Shown here piece after piece: positions 1-7,909 of a stretch of DNA of 35,347 nucleotides. Position numbers and translations under genes: made by a program. The DNA is from JAIOSM01 sp964565415. GTDB lineage: Bacteria > Desulfobacterota > Desulfobacteria > Desulfobacterales > Desulfobacteraceae. The stretch spans positions 1 to 35,347 of the forward strand of contig CAZMEX010000032.1 in the NCBI GenBank assembly GCA_964565415.1, read 5' to 3'. The notes under the pieces were generated by a model. That model ran no database searches. It had not been told where the DNA came from and was given only the letters and a program-made list of their open reading frames with translations. Every line of letters begins with the position of its first letter. The stretch's first letter is position 1.

Positions 1-79
1 AGGTATTCTCAAATTAACGGTGTTCTAAATATTTTTTTATGCGCTTTTAATTTGGCAAAATATGGCATATCTTATGATG

Positions 80-118
80 GTAGTTTGGGAAATAACAGGT
101 AGTGTGGGAAAAATAACA
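80..118. repeat. Imperfect tandem repeat, two copies of about 19 bp
   Basis: Two adjacent copies begin GTAGTTTGGGAA (80) and GTAGTGTGGGAA (99), and each ends in ATAACA. They differ by one substitution and a 2-base length change in an A run. The repeat lies in non-coding AT-rich DNA ahead of the first small gene. No function is evident. I see no gene in 1-175. Confidence 0.5.
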
Positions 119-175
119 TTTAAAAGGTTCATATATAAAAAAAATAATAATTAGCCGTATTTAAAAGGGTCTTAA

Positions 176-310
176 ATGTTAATTGTGCTTTTAGTGTTAC
201 TTCAGATTCTTGGTTTAATATTTTTATTTATGGGTAAAGATTATCAAACTTTCGGCACAATTGCATTGATCGCTGGTTTTATATCGCTTGGTATTTTAGT
301 GCTTATTTAG
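176..310 (+). CDS. Small hydrophobic membrane protein, 44 aa
   Basis: ATG at 176 is preceded by AAAAGGG (163-169), a usable ribosome site 6 bases before the start. The product has two hydrophobic stretches (about residues 2-18 and 27-44) separated by a short polar MGKDYQTFG segment, which predicts a two-helix inner-membrane hairpin. I do not recognise the family. The gene ends in TAG at 308-310, and the same frame then stays open for 48 more codons to a second TAG at 455-457. The downstream stretch therefore reads as a possible lost C-terminal part of this gene. Very short genes are easily miscalled; the ribosome site and the hydrophobic pattern are the support. Confidence 0.45.
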   Translation: MLIVLLVLLQILGLIFLFMGKDYQTFGTIALIAGFISLGILVLI

Positions 311-469
311 GATTTCAAGGTTATCATACTTAATTATTATCAGGTTGACTGTGATTTACCAAATAATATCCACAGGGTATTTGATCCAATAATTGGAACC
401 AATAGTTGGGATAACGGCAAAAAACTTGTAATGAATAAAACAAACATTTTTTATTAGGGTACTTAATTG

Positions 470-811
470 ATGAAAAACAAAATCTTTTTATTAATTATCT
501 TAATATTATTATCTTGCTCAAATCTAAATATGGCTGGAGAAAAATACATCAAGGCAGAAGAATTCCTCCATAAATTTCTACGCGCTGAATTTATTGGTGA
601 TAATACTGTCAGGGCTTATAATGCAATTTATGCAACTGATAAAGGGAATTATAATAGAAATTCCGATGAAAGATTAGATTTGATTTATCAATTTCAGACA
701 GATTTATTATGCGCTGTTGACCATTATGAAATTGATAGTATAAAAAAAATAGGTTCAAAACTTTTTTACAATTTGATTAATACAAACATTCTGTTAGGTG
801 AGGACAAATAA
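470..811 (+). CDS. Small lipoprotein of unknown function, possibly frameshifted
   Basis: The product is 113 aa. I chose ATG 470 over TTG 467; AGGG at 456-459 is a suitable ribosome site. Residues 1-16 form a lipoprotein signal (MKNK, then a run of I and L, then LLSC), which predicts an acylated cysteine at position 16 and a periplasm-facing protein. The mature part is polar and helical in character, and I recognise no family. The gene stops at TAA 809-811. A different frame is open from about 801 to 968 and reads like protein (for example WTTDPLFMKIAYEYYF), so a one-base shift near 809-812 may have shortened the gene. It is probably co-transcribed with the secreted protein downstream. Confidence 0.6.
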   Translation: MKNKIFLLIILILLSCSNLNMAGEKYIKAEEFLHKFLRAEFIGDNTVRAYNAIYATDKGNYNRNSDERLDLIYQFQTDLLCAVDHYEIDSIKKIGSKLFYNLINTNILLGEDK

Positions 812-915
812 AAACTATAAGCCAAACTCCACTTGGACAACTGACCCGCTTTTCATGAAGATTGCATATGAGTACTACTTCTACCAGGTACTTTTTGAAG
901 AAAAGGAGTATGATG

Positions 916-1485
916 ATGAAATATTTTTTCTGCATAAGTTGTTGCACTTTTATTTTTTTTTCATTTAGCAAATGTACGTTTGCTTTATCGGCTAAAGATG
1001 TAGTGCAAAAATATTGCAAATTAGATTATGATGGAGCAACCCTTTCCAGCCATAATTTTAATAAAATAAGTAATCTTCTAGATTTGGAAGAAATTCAAGA
1101 TAGTGGTTGGGATACTGTAGATATTATTTTAAATTTTGACATTGTTGATAATGATAGAAATGATAACACGGTATCAGTCAAATATGATGTTATAGGAACT
1201 ATTGAAGGCTCTGGTGAATTTATTCAAAAAAACATTTTGTGTATTGTTGATTATATATTAGTCAAGAAAAATAATGTATGGAAAATTCAAAATCGAAGTT
1301 ATCCACGCATTTCAGTAAATACTGCTATTGATCATTTGTCAAAACTTCTGAGTTTAGAACAAGACGAGAAAAGAGCAAAAGTATTAAAAGTTTCAATAAA
1401 GAGATTAAAAAAAGAAACGATCAAAATCAGATCGACTCCTTGTACTATTCAAAAATGCATCCGGGGGAAAAATGAAGCAGGATAA
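916..1485 (+). CDS. Secreted protein of unknown function, 189 aa
   Basis: Three in-frame ATGs lie at 910, 913 and 916. The ribosome site AGGAG at 904-908 gives good spacing (7 bases) only to 916, so that start is chosen. Residues 1 to about 26 are a signal peptide (MKYFF, a hydrophobic core, then TFALSA), so the protein is exported. The mature part runs from AKDVVQKYCKLDYDGA, has alternating strand-like segments (VSVKYDVIG, ILVKKNNVWKIQNRSYP) and ends in a basic helix rich in K and R. The layout suggests a small NTF2-like alpha/beta fold, which is an inference. I do not recognise a family. Base composition is more AT-rich than the genes from 1858 onward. The gene converges on the tRNA pair. 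Confidence 0.65.
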   Translation: MKYFFCISCCTFIFFSFSKCTFALSAKDVVQKYCKLDYDGATLSSHNFNKISNLLDLEEIQDSGWDTVDIILNFDIVDNDRNDNTVSVKYDVIGTIEGSGEFIQKNILCIVDYILVKKNNVWKIQNRSYPRISVNTAIDHLSKLLSLEQDEKRAKVLKVSIKRLKKETIKIRSTPCTIQKCIRGKNEAG

Positions 1486-1537
1486 GGCATTAGACTAAAA
1501 AAAAGTAACAAAATTTCATATGTTTTTTATTGCTTAA

Positions 1538-1614
<77 letters not shown>

Positions 1615-1640
1615 ATTTCGGTATTTTTATCTTAAGAGAG

Positions 1641-1717
1641 TGGGGTGAGTGAAGGGGCTTGAACCCTCGACATCCAGGACCACAACCTAGCGCTCTGCCA
1701 ACTGAGCTACACCCACC
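1641..1717 (-). tRNA. tRNA-His, anticodon GTG
   Basis: Acceptor GTGGGTG pairs with CACTCAC, the anticodon loop is TTGTGGT with GTG at 34-36, and the T loop is TTCAAGC. Two histidine identity marks are present: an encoded extra G at position -1 (1717) and C73 (1644). CCA is encoded at 1641-1643. It is the first gene of the two-tRNA unit. Confidence 0.96.
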
Positions 1718-1733
1718 ACAATCAAACTTGAAT

Positions 1734-1762
1734 TATATATCAAAATAGAGAGGGAAATTCAA
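1734..1762 (-). promoter_or_regulatory. Predicted sigma-70 promoter of the tRNA pair
   Basis: On the minus strand TTGAAT (1762-1757), a 17-base spacer, then TATATA (1739-1734). Predicted transcription starts about ten bases before the tRNA-His 5' end. A second -10 choice, TATAAT two bases further on, is also possible. Prediction by eye only. Confidence 0.5.
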
Positions 1763-1794
1763 TCTATTTTTATTGTATTGGTGAAATATTTTAA

Positions 1795-1822
1795 TTGACC
1801 ATTGTTTAAAGTTTGTTATTAT
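1795..1822 (+). promoter_or_regulatory. Predicted sigma-70 promoter of the small membrane protein-selB unit
   Basis: TTGACC (1795-1800), 16-base spacer, TATTAT (1817-1822), about 30 bases upstream of the ATG at 1858. It is divergent from the tRNA promoter. Matched by eye to consensus. Confidence 0.5.
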
Positions 1823-1857
1823 TGGGTGTTATTAAATGGAAAAAGGAAATAATTGAA

Positions 1858-2034
1858 ATGAGAAGCTTTTATGTTTTTATCATAAGAATGATGCTGGGTA
1901 TTGTTTTTGGTATTGTCATCGCAAGGATGTTTAAACCTGAGTGGAGTATTTTTGACGGGGCAGGTCTGGGTGTAACCCTTGTTTTGATAGTCTATCTGTT
2001 GGATGTATTTAAAAAGAGGAAAAAACAAAAGTGA
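1858..2034 (+). CDS. Small two-helix membrane protein, 58 aa
   Basis: ATG 1858 is chosen because AGGA at 1844-1847 lies 10 bases before it; an upstream in-frame start at 1813 lacks such a site. Two hydrophobic helices (about residues 4-21 and 31-48) flank the loop MFKPEWSIFDGAGLG, and the C-terminus is strongly basic (FKKRKKQK), which suggests an N-in/C-in hairpin by the positive-inside rule. The family is unknown. Its TGA (2032-2034) overlaps the GTG start of selB, so the two are translationally coupled. That says they are co-expressed but does not show a role in selenium metabolism. Confidence 0.7.
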   Translation: MRSFYVFIIRMMLGIVFGIVIARMFKPEWSIFDGAGLGVTLVLIVYLLDVFKKRKKQK

Positions 2035-3947
2035 AGCAGATAATTGTTGGTACAGCAGGTCATGTTGATCATGGTAAAACAAGCCTTGTGAAAGCTTTGA
2101 CAGGTGTTGAAACAGACAGGCTCAAGGAAGAAAAAGAACGGGGTATTACAATTGAGCTTGGCTTTGCATCGTTAAATTTAGGCAATGATATCAATATTGG
2201 TATAGTTGATATGCCAGGGCATGAAAAGTTTGTAAAAAATATGGTTGCAGGATCCAGCGGGATTGATCTTGTGGTTATGACCATAGCTGCCGATGAAGGT
2301 GTTATGCCCCAGACCCGGGAGCATATGGAGATATGTTCTCTGCTTGGTGTTGAGCATGGTTTAATTGCATTAACAAAAACTGATCTTGTTGATAATGATC
2401 TTATGGAGCTTGCCCTGGAGGATATTAATGATTTTGTTGAGGGGACATTTCTAGAAGATGCCAGGATTGTGCCTTTATCATCGGTAACTGGCGAAGGACT
2501 TGATGAATTTTTAAAAACCCTTGAAAAGGTTTGCAATAAAGTTCCTGAACGCTCTTTTTCTTCTATTTTCAGGCTCCCTGTGGATAGGGTTTTTTCCATG
2601 AAAGGTTTTGGTACAGTTATTACAGGTACATTAATATCTGGCAAGGTTGATGTCTCTGAAAATATTGTAGTCTATCCTTCCATGATCGAATCCAAGGTCC
2701 GAGGGATTCAAGTGCATGGCAAAAGTGTCACAACTGTTGAGTCAGGCACGCGGACAGCAATAAATTTTCAGGGGCTTGATAGAGAGTCTGTGAACAGGGG
2801 AGATATATTATCAAGCCCGGATACATTGATTTTAAGTTATATGATTGATACTGATTTTATGTATTTACACTCTAATCCTAAGCCGATTAAGGCAAGGACA
2901 AAAGTGAGATTCCATTCAGGAACAAGCGAGATCCTTGGAACCCTTGTTCTTTTGGATAGAGAAGAGCTTCAACCCGGAGAAAAAGCTTGTGTTCAGATCA
3001 GGCTTGATTCTCCTGTCTGTTGTTTGAAAAATGATAAATATGTGGTCAGGAGCTATTCTCCCATTAGAACCATTGGTGGCGGGAGAGTATTAAATCCTGT
3101 GGCAAAGAAACATAAACTTTTTGATAAAAATATTGTTTCTGGACTTGAAATCCTTCTTAAGGATGATCTGGAAAAGGATATATCATTTTTTATCGAACAA
3201 GCTCTGTTTTCCGGGATTTCATTTAAAGACCTTCGGGTTATGACAAATGCCAGGGATAAAAAACTCTCATCTGCTATTCAAAAAATGCTTGCAAAAAAAG
3301 AGATAGTTCAGACCAATAAAGAGAGGCAGATTTATGTCGCAGGTTCACTTTTTGAAAAATTTTCCAGTACTCTTATGGAAAAACTTAAAAAATATCACGG
3401 AGCAAACCCTCTCAAGGACGGAATGCCAACAGAAGAGTTAAAATCAAAATTTGAGTATTATAATAAAAACAAACTATTCAATATTGTTTTAAATAATCTT
3501 TTAAAGAGTGAAGCCATTGTTCAAAATAAAAATATGATTAAGTTATCTGATCATGAGGTTGCACTTGAGGTTGACCAGCATGAGGTAAAAGATAAAATAC
3601 TTGATATTTACAAGAAAGCAGGATTGACCCCACCTTTTTTCAGGACAATCTGTCAGGATTTGAAGCTTGACAAGAAAAATGGCATGGATGTTTTACATAT
3701 GCTTATAAATGATAGAGATATTGTTAAAACAAAGGATGATCTCTATTTTGATAAAAGCGCGATGGACAGACTTCAAGTTGAGCTTGTGGAGTTTATTCAA
3801 AATGCAGGTGATATAACCACTCCGCAGTTTAAAGAGATGACAGGTATTTCAAGAAAATTTGTAATCCCTTTGATTGAGTATTTTGATTCAATCAATCTTA
3901 CGATACGCGTAGGCGATACAAGACAGCTCAGAAAGAAGATAAAATAA
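2031..3947 (+). CDS. selB: Selenocysteine-specific elongation factor SelB
   Basis: SelB is the GTPase that brings selenocysteyl-tRNA to UGA codons followed by a SECIS hairpin. The 638-residue length is usual for bacterial SelB. The N-terminal EF-Tu-like GTPase is complete: G1 GHVDHGKT (10-17), switch region RGITIELGF (37-45), G3 DMPGH (60-64), G4 TKTD (115-118). Two beta-barrel domains follow, then the family's winged-helix repeats up to the end (about 380-638), which bind the SECIS RNA. The start is GTG at 2031, overlapping the stop of the previous small gene by four bases. The gene implies that the organism makes selenoproteins. selA, selD and the selenocysteine tRNA are not in this window, and I found no clear in-frame UGA selenoprotein here. 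Confidence 0.96.
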   Translation: MKQIIVGTAGHVDHGKTSLVKALTGVETDRLKEEKERGITIELGFASLNLGNDINIGIVDMPGHEKFVKNMVAGSSGIDLVVMTIAADEGVMPQTREHMEICSLLGVEHGLIALTKTDLVDNDLMELALEDINDFVEGTFLEDARIVPLSSVTGEGLDEFLKTLEKVCNKVPERSFSSIFRLPVDRVFSMKGFGTVITGTLISGKVDVSENIVVYPSMIESKVRGIQVHGKSVTTVESGTRTAINFQGLDRESVNRGDILSSPDTLILSYMIDTDFMYLHSNPKPIKARTKVRFHSGTSEILGTLVLLDREELQPGEKACVQIRLDSPVCCLKNDKYVVRSYSPIRTIGGGRVLNPVAKKHKLFDKNIVSGLEILLKDDLEKDISFFIEQALFSGISFKDLRVMTNARDKKLSSAIQKMLAKKEIVQTNKERQIYVAGSLFEKFSSTLMEKLKKYHGANPLKDGMPTEELKSKFEYYNKNKLFNIVLNNLLKSEAIVQNKNMIKLSDHEVALEVDQHEVKDKILDIYKKAGLTPPFFRTICQDLKLDKKNGMDVLHMLINDRDIVKTKDDLYFDKSAMDRLQVELVEFIQNAGDITTPQFKEMTGISRKFVIPLIEYFDSINLTIRVGDTRQLRKKIK

Positions 3948-3973
3948 CAATAATTGATACTTCGGGTTGATTT

Positions 3974-6487
3974 ATGCTTATTAAAGATCTCTTTAAATAT
4001 TGGACATACCAGGTGTTTTTACCCGGAGAGGTTTTAAGGGAAAAATATGAGGATTTTAAATCCCTTTTGACCCAGGACTTGCGTGCCCATGAAATCATGG
4101 CAGATCTTGAAGAGATATATTATGGAGAAAAAAGGGTTGATATAGAGGTAGTTAAAAAGAAATATTATGAACTATCTGACTGCGTGTTATCAATGGTCAC
4201 AAAGCTTTCAAAGATTTCTCCCATCAGATACCACACCTTAAATGATTATTATAAAAAATTTGATTTTTATATCAAATATCTATTCGCGCCTGAAATAATC
4301 TCTTTTTCTCCTCCTTATGTGCTTGACAATAAAAGTTCTGATCATGATAACTCTCAGGTTTTGGGGGGGAAATCAGGTAATCTGTACAAAATCCATAATG
4401 TTTTAAATGTACAGATTCCCAAAAGCTTTGTTATTACAACAAATGCGTTTCGATATTTTATGGAGTATAATGATTTATCAAAAACCATAAACAGGCAGCT
4501 TGCAAAGATAGATATTACCCAGCCTGCAAAGTTGCAACAGATCTCACACAATTTGACCCGATGTATTAAGGATGCAATAGTACCTGAAGAGATCAAAGAT
4601 TTAATCAGAGAATCTGTAGATAATATGCAGTCGAGCAGTGCAGGAAAACTTGTTTTTGCAGTCAGGAGCAGTGCTGTAGCTGAGGATGGCATATGTTCCT
4701 TTGCAGGTCAGTATAAATCATTGCTCAATATAGACCCTGGAAATATTGTTAAGGCTTACAAAGAAGTTGTTGCAAGCAAATATTCATCCAATGCATTGTA
4801 TTACCGAATAACCAGGGGAATGGTGGATTCTGATACTCCCATGGCAGTATTGTATATGGAAATGATTGATGCCAAGGCAAGCGGCGTGATGTATACCAGG
4901 GATATTGAAGGTTCAGGCTCGGAAAATCTTGCAATCTATACTGTAAAGGGATCATGTGAACCTCTGGTATCAGGGACGGCAAGTGCCAAGACTATCAGGG
5001 CTAATAGAAAATCCAGAAAAATTATACCCTTGGGAAACCCACAATCTGACATTGATAAAAAAGTAATTGATAAACTTATTAAAACTGGTCTTAAGATTGA
5101 AGCCTGCTTTGACCATGCCCAGGATATTGAGTGGTGCCAGGATAAAGCTGATAGCCTTTATATCCTCCAGACAAGACCATTGTCAGCAAGTCTGGTATCT
5201 GGGGATTTTGAATCTGTATTTGAACCAGGTGCAGCCAAAAAGTTGCAGTGCCTGGGGAAAAATAACCAGATTCTTTTGAAAAACGGCAGTATGGCCTCCC
5301 CAGGTATAGGAAGCGGACGGGTTTTCATCCTTAAGCAATTATCACAATTGGATGGGATCCCTTCCAACACAGTCCTGGTGACAAAACACCCTTTGCCAGA
5401 GTGGGTCATCATCATTAAAAAACTCACTGCAATTGTTACTGATACCGGCAGTGCAGCCGGGCATTTTGCTTCTGTGGCAAGGGAATTTTCAGTTCCCATG
5501 CTTGTAAACAGTGGTAATGCCACACAGGTTCTTGAACATGGAAAACTTGTAACACTTGATGCAGGTTTAAAAATGGTTTTTCAAGGCAGAATCACAAGGA
5601 AAGATACCCCCCAGGAGTCGATGGATGTGGCAGATGATCCCTTTATCAAATCTCCATTCATGACAACCTTTGGTTCAGTTATGAATTTTATTTCACCTTT
5701 ACGGCTGATTGATCCTTTAGATAACGAATTTACCCCTGAAGGGTGCCGCTCTTTTCATGATATTATCAGGTTCACCCATGAAAAAGCTGTTCAGGAAATG
5801 TTCTGCCATGGCAGAAGAAAAGGAGGCAGGAAAAAAGGGGCTGTCAAGCTTATTTCTGATATTCCCATGCTTTTTTATATTCTGGATGTGGGAGAAGGGA
5901 TTAAACAACACCTGCCCGACTCAAAAGAAGTTCATGTTGATAATATAACTTGTTTGCCTTTTAAAGCGGTGTATAAAGGGTTGAACCATCCTGATATTAA
6001 GTGGGAGCAATTTTCCAATTATGACTGGGCTTCCTATGATAACATTGTCATGTCAGGCGGTATTATCAGCCCGGATGATGCACAGTTTGGAAGCTATGCC
6101 ATAATTGCCAGGGATTATTTGAACATTAACCTGCGGTTTGGATATCATTTTGTTATTTTAGATACTTTTTGTGGTGAGATCCCAGAGAAAAATTATATTC
6201 TTTTCAGGTTCTCCGGCGGTGGGGGTAATCCCGAGGGCAGGACACTGAGAGTAGATTTTCTTGTTAAAATTCTTATTCATTTAGGGTTTATGGTGCAGAC
6301 AAAAGGAGAAATGGTTGATGGTCAGTTGAAACAATTAGGTTTTGAACAATTAAAAGAAAAACTTGACTGGATCGGCAGGCTGTTGGGTGCTACACGACTC
6401 ATGGATATGCACTTGGCAAAGGGCGTTGATATCAATTTATTTGTCCAGCAATTTTTACATGGCAACTACAATTTTAAAGACTACTAA
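3974..6487 (+). CDS. PEP-synthase-like ATP-grasp/phosphohistidine protein with an unrecognised C-terminal domain
   Basis: The product is 837 aa. After an unassigned N-terminal segment (1 to about 125) comes a PPDK/PEP-synthase ATP-grasp domain (about 129-402): VLGGKSGNLYKI resembles the GGKGANL motif, VRSSAVAEDG (230-239) and SFAGQY follow, and the domain closes with LYILQTRPL near 400. Next is a swivelling phosphohistidine domain (about 433-540) with GSAAGHFASVAREF, His497 being the likely phosphoacceptor. The PEP/pyruvate TIM barrel that completes PEP synthase is absent. Instead, residues 545-837 form a domain I do not recognise, with a glycine-rich FRFSGGGGNPEG stretch near 745-755. By analogy with rifampicin phosphotransferase and other dikinase relatives, the enzyme probably moves a phosphate from ATP through His497 to an unknown acceptor. 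The downstream phosphatase starts two bases after its stop. The ribosome site before ATG 3974 is weak. Confidence 0.85.
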   Translation: MLIKDLFKYWTYQVFLPGEVLREKYEDFKSLLTQDLRAHEIMADLEEIYYGEKRVDIEVVKKKYYELSDCVLSMVTKLSKISPIRYHTLNDYYKKFDFYIKYLFAPEIISFSPPYVLDNKSSDHDNSQVLGGKSGNLYKIHNVLNVQIPKSFVITTNAFRYFMEYNDLSKTINRQLAKIDITQPAKLQQISHNLTRCIKDAIVPEEIKDLIRESVDNMQSSSAGKLVFAVRSSAVAEDGICSFAGQYKSLLNIDPGNIVKAYKEVVASKYSSNALYYRITRGMVDSDTPMAVLYMEMIDAKASGVMYTRDIEGSGSENLAIYTVKGSCEPLVSGTASAKTIRANRKSRKIIPLGNPQSDIDKKVIDKLIKTGLKIEACFDHAQDIEWCQDKADSLYILQTRPLSASLVSGDFESVFEPGAAKKLQCLGKNNQILLKNGSMASPGIGSGRVFILKQLSQLDGIPSNTVLVTKHPLPEWVIIIKKLTAIVTDTGSAAGHFASVAREFSVPMLVNSGNATQVLEHGKLVTLDAGLKMVFQGRITRKDTPQESMDVADDPFIKSPFMTTFGSVMNFISPLRLIDPLDNEFTPEGCRSFHDIIRFTHEKAVQEMFCHGRRKGGRKKGAVKLISDIPMLFYILDVGEGIKQHLPDSKEVHVDNITCLPFKAVYKGLNHPDIKWEQFSNYDWASYDNIVMSGGIISPDDAQFGSYAIIARDYLNINLRFGYHFVILDTFCGEIPEKNYILFRFSGGGGNPEGRTLRVDFLVKILIHLGFMVQTKGEMVDGQLKQLGFEQLKEKLDWIGRLLGATRLMDMHLAKGVDINLFVQQFLHGNYNFKDY

Positions 6488-6489
6488 AT

Positions 6490-7509
6490 ATGTCTGAATA
6501 CAAGCTTTCATGGATTACAAAATCAATTGCTCTGGGGTCAGCTCCCATGTCTTTTACAGATATGGAGAGTATTAAATCACAAGGAATTGATGCCATTGTT
6601 AACTTGTGTGCTGAATTCAGTGATCTCCATGAGCTGGAGGAAGCATCCGGGTTTGAGGTTTATTACCTTCCAGTGTGGGATGAGGAGGTTCCAGCCATGA
6701 AAGAGATGGAAAAAGCACTTGATTGGCTTGATGAGGCAATATACCTTGGTAAAAAAATATTGATTCATTGCAGACATGGGATAGGACGTACAGGCACATT
6801 TATTACCTCCTATCTTATCAGACGCGGACATGGTTTGAAACTTGCTGCAATGACTTTAAAGAAGACAAAAGCTAACCCCACAAGCCATAGGCAGCACAAA
6901 CTTTTGAAAAAATATCATAAACAGTCAGGAGTATTGAAAATCAGGGAGCCATCACTTGAAAACAGACATGTTGTTGACCTGGCACTCTGGTTTGGAGAAT
7001 ACGAAGCACTTATTGCCAAGACAGATGATGATATCAGTAAAATAACCACCAGGGACATTTCAGCCTCAACCTGTGGGAAAAGTTCTGATCAATGTTGTTT
7101 TGAACCTTTTTTGTTGCCTTTTATGGAAGTTATCTATTTAAGCCACAAGATAAATAGAATATTCACTAGCAGACAGAGAATAGAGATGATTGAAAAAGCT
7201 GCCAATGCATTAAAACAGAACAAGCATGACTGTAGAATTCTGTGCCCGTTAAACAGCAATAACAGATGTTCTCTTTATGAATATCGACCATTGAGATGCC
7301 GTTTTTTTGGAATTAAAAGCAGGATAAAAGAGATAGAGATGATATCTGCTATTCTTGAAGATCTATCAAAAAATGTATTTGTGGCTTTATCCGGTACATT
7401 GCTGGAAGGTAACACTTTAAAGTTTTCAGTGGCACAAACCGTGTCAGGCAAATATGTACAGACATATTTTGACTTGCTGACTGCCGGGAAAACTGATTAT
7501 TTGTCATGA
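6490..7509 (+). CDS. Tyrosine/dual-specificity phosphatase fused to a YkgJ-like cysteine-cluster domain
   Basis: The product is 339 aa. Residues 1 to about 150 are a cysteine-phosphatase domain with the signature HCRHGIGRTG (93-102), nucleophile Cys94 and phosphate-binding Arg100; Asp64 in the upstream WDEE loop may be the general acid. Residues about 190-300 carry a cysteine cluster: Cys195, Cys202-Cys203, then Cys248, Cys252, Cys260 and Cys270. The run RCSLYEYRPLRCRFF is typical of the YkgJ/UPF0153 family, thought to bind zinc or an Fe-S cluster. The fusion is visible as one uninterrupted frame. The start is two bases after the phosphotransferase-like gene, so the pair is almost certainly co-translated, perhaps acting as opposing enzymes on one substrate. 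The substrate (protein, nucleotide or lipid) cannot be told from sequence. Confidence 0.85.
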   Translation: MSEYKLSWITKSIALGSAPMSFTDMESIKSQGIDAIVNLCAEFSDLHELEEASGFEVYYLPVWDEEVPAMKEMEKALDWLDEAIYLGKKILIHCRHGIGRTGTFITSYLIRRGHGLKLAAMTLKKTKANPTSHRQHKLLKKYHKQSGVLKIREPSLENRHVVDLALWFGEYEALIAKTDDDISKITTRDISASTCGKSSDQCCFEPFLLPFMEVIYLSHKINRIFTSRQRIEMIEKAANALKQNKHDCRILCPLNSNNRCSLYEYRPLRCRFFGIKSRIKEIEMISAILEDLSKNVFVALSGTLLEGNTLKFSVAQTVSGKYVQTYFDLLTAGKTDYLS

Positions 7510-7532
7510 CCAGGACAGACAACAGCTTTTGC

Positions 7533-7892
7533 TTACATTACAAGCACCTGTTCAACTTTTTCCTCAAGCTCATGTTTATCAATGGGTTTTACGCAATACT
7601 CCTGGGCACCTAGCTTTACTGATTCCCTGGCAGTTTCAATGGTGGGATACCCTGTGAGCATGATCGCTTTGGTACCAGGCGATCGTTTTTTCAGCTCCTC
7701 AAGCACTTCAAGCCCGGTCATTTTTTTTAATTTAATATCCAGTATTGCAAGGTCAATTGTTTCAGAAGAGAGGGATTCAAGGGCTTTTTCTTCATCTGTA
7801 AAGGTAAGGACTGTATGCCCTTTGCCTTGAAGTATTCTCCTGATTAAATTTCCAGCATCCTCAACATCGTCAAGTACAATAATTTTTGCCAT
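7533..7892 (-). CDS. Single-domain response regulator
   Basis: The product is 119 aa. ATG 7892 is chosen because AGGAG lies at 7904-7900, 7 bases upstream, giving the usual MAKIIVLDD opening. It is a CheY-like receiver: acidic pocket Asp8-Asp9, phosphoacceptor Asp52 (AILDIKL), Thr80 (MLTGYP) and Lys102 (VKPID). There is no output domain, so it must act by protein contact, as a phosphorelay link or as a feedback element. It starts 17 bases after the histidine kinase stop and is surely its partner. Confidence 0.93.
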   Translation of the reverse strand: MAKIIVLDDVEDAGNLIRRILQGKGHTVLTFTDEEKALESLSSETIDLAILDIKLKKMTGLEVLEELKKRSPGTKAIMLTGYPTIETARESVKLGAQEYCVKPIDKHELEEKVEQVLVM

Positions 7893-7909
7893 TGTATAAC
7901 TCCTGTGCA

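Noticed and set aside
308..310. TAG as a pyrrolysine codon
   Set aside because: No pyl genes are visible, the extended product is not a known pyrrolysine protein, and the extension itself ends in TAG.
1497..1504. T run (minus strand) downstream of the tRNA pair
   Set aside because: No stem-loop precedes it, so it cannot be called a terminator on sequence alone.
2031..3947. Selenoprotein genes expected near selB
   Set aside because: I looked for recoded UGA codons at the ends of the recognised redox genes; rubredoxin, rubrerythrin, ferredoxin and the Fe-S proteins are complete with cysteines and do not need one.
5158..5523. Long antisense open frame inside the PEP-synthase-like gene
   Set aside because: It mirrors a well-supported conserved coding region and has no ribosome site or recognisable domain. 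The same holds for other antisense frames, for example 2069-2644 and 17782-18174.
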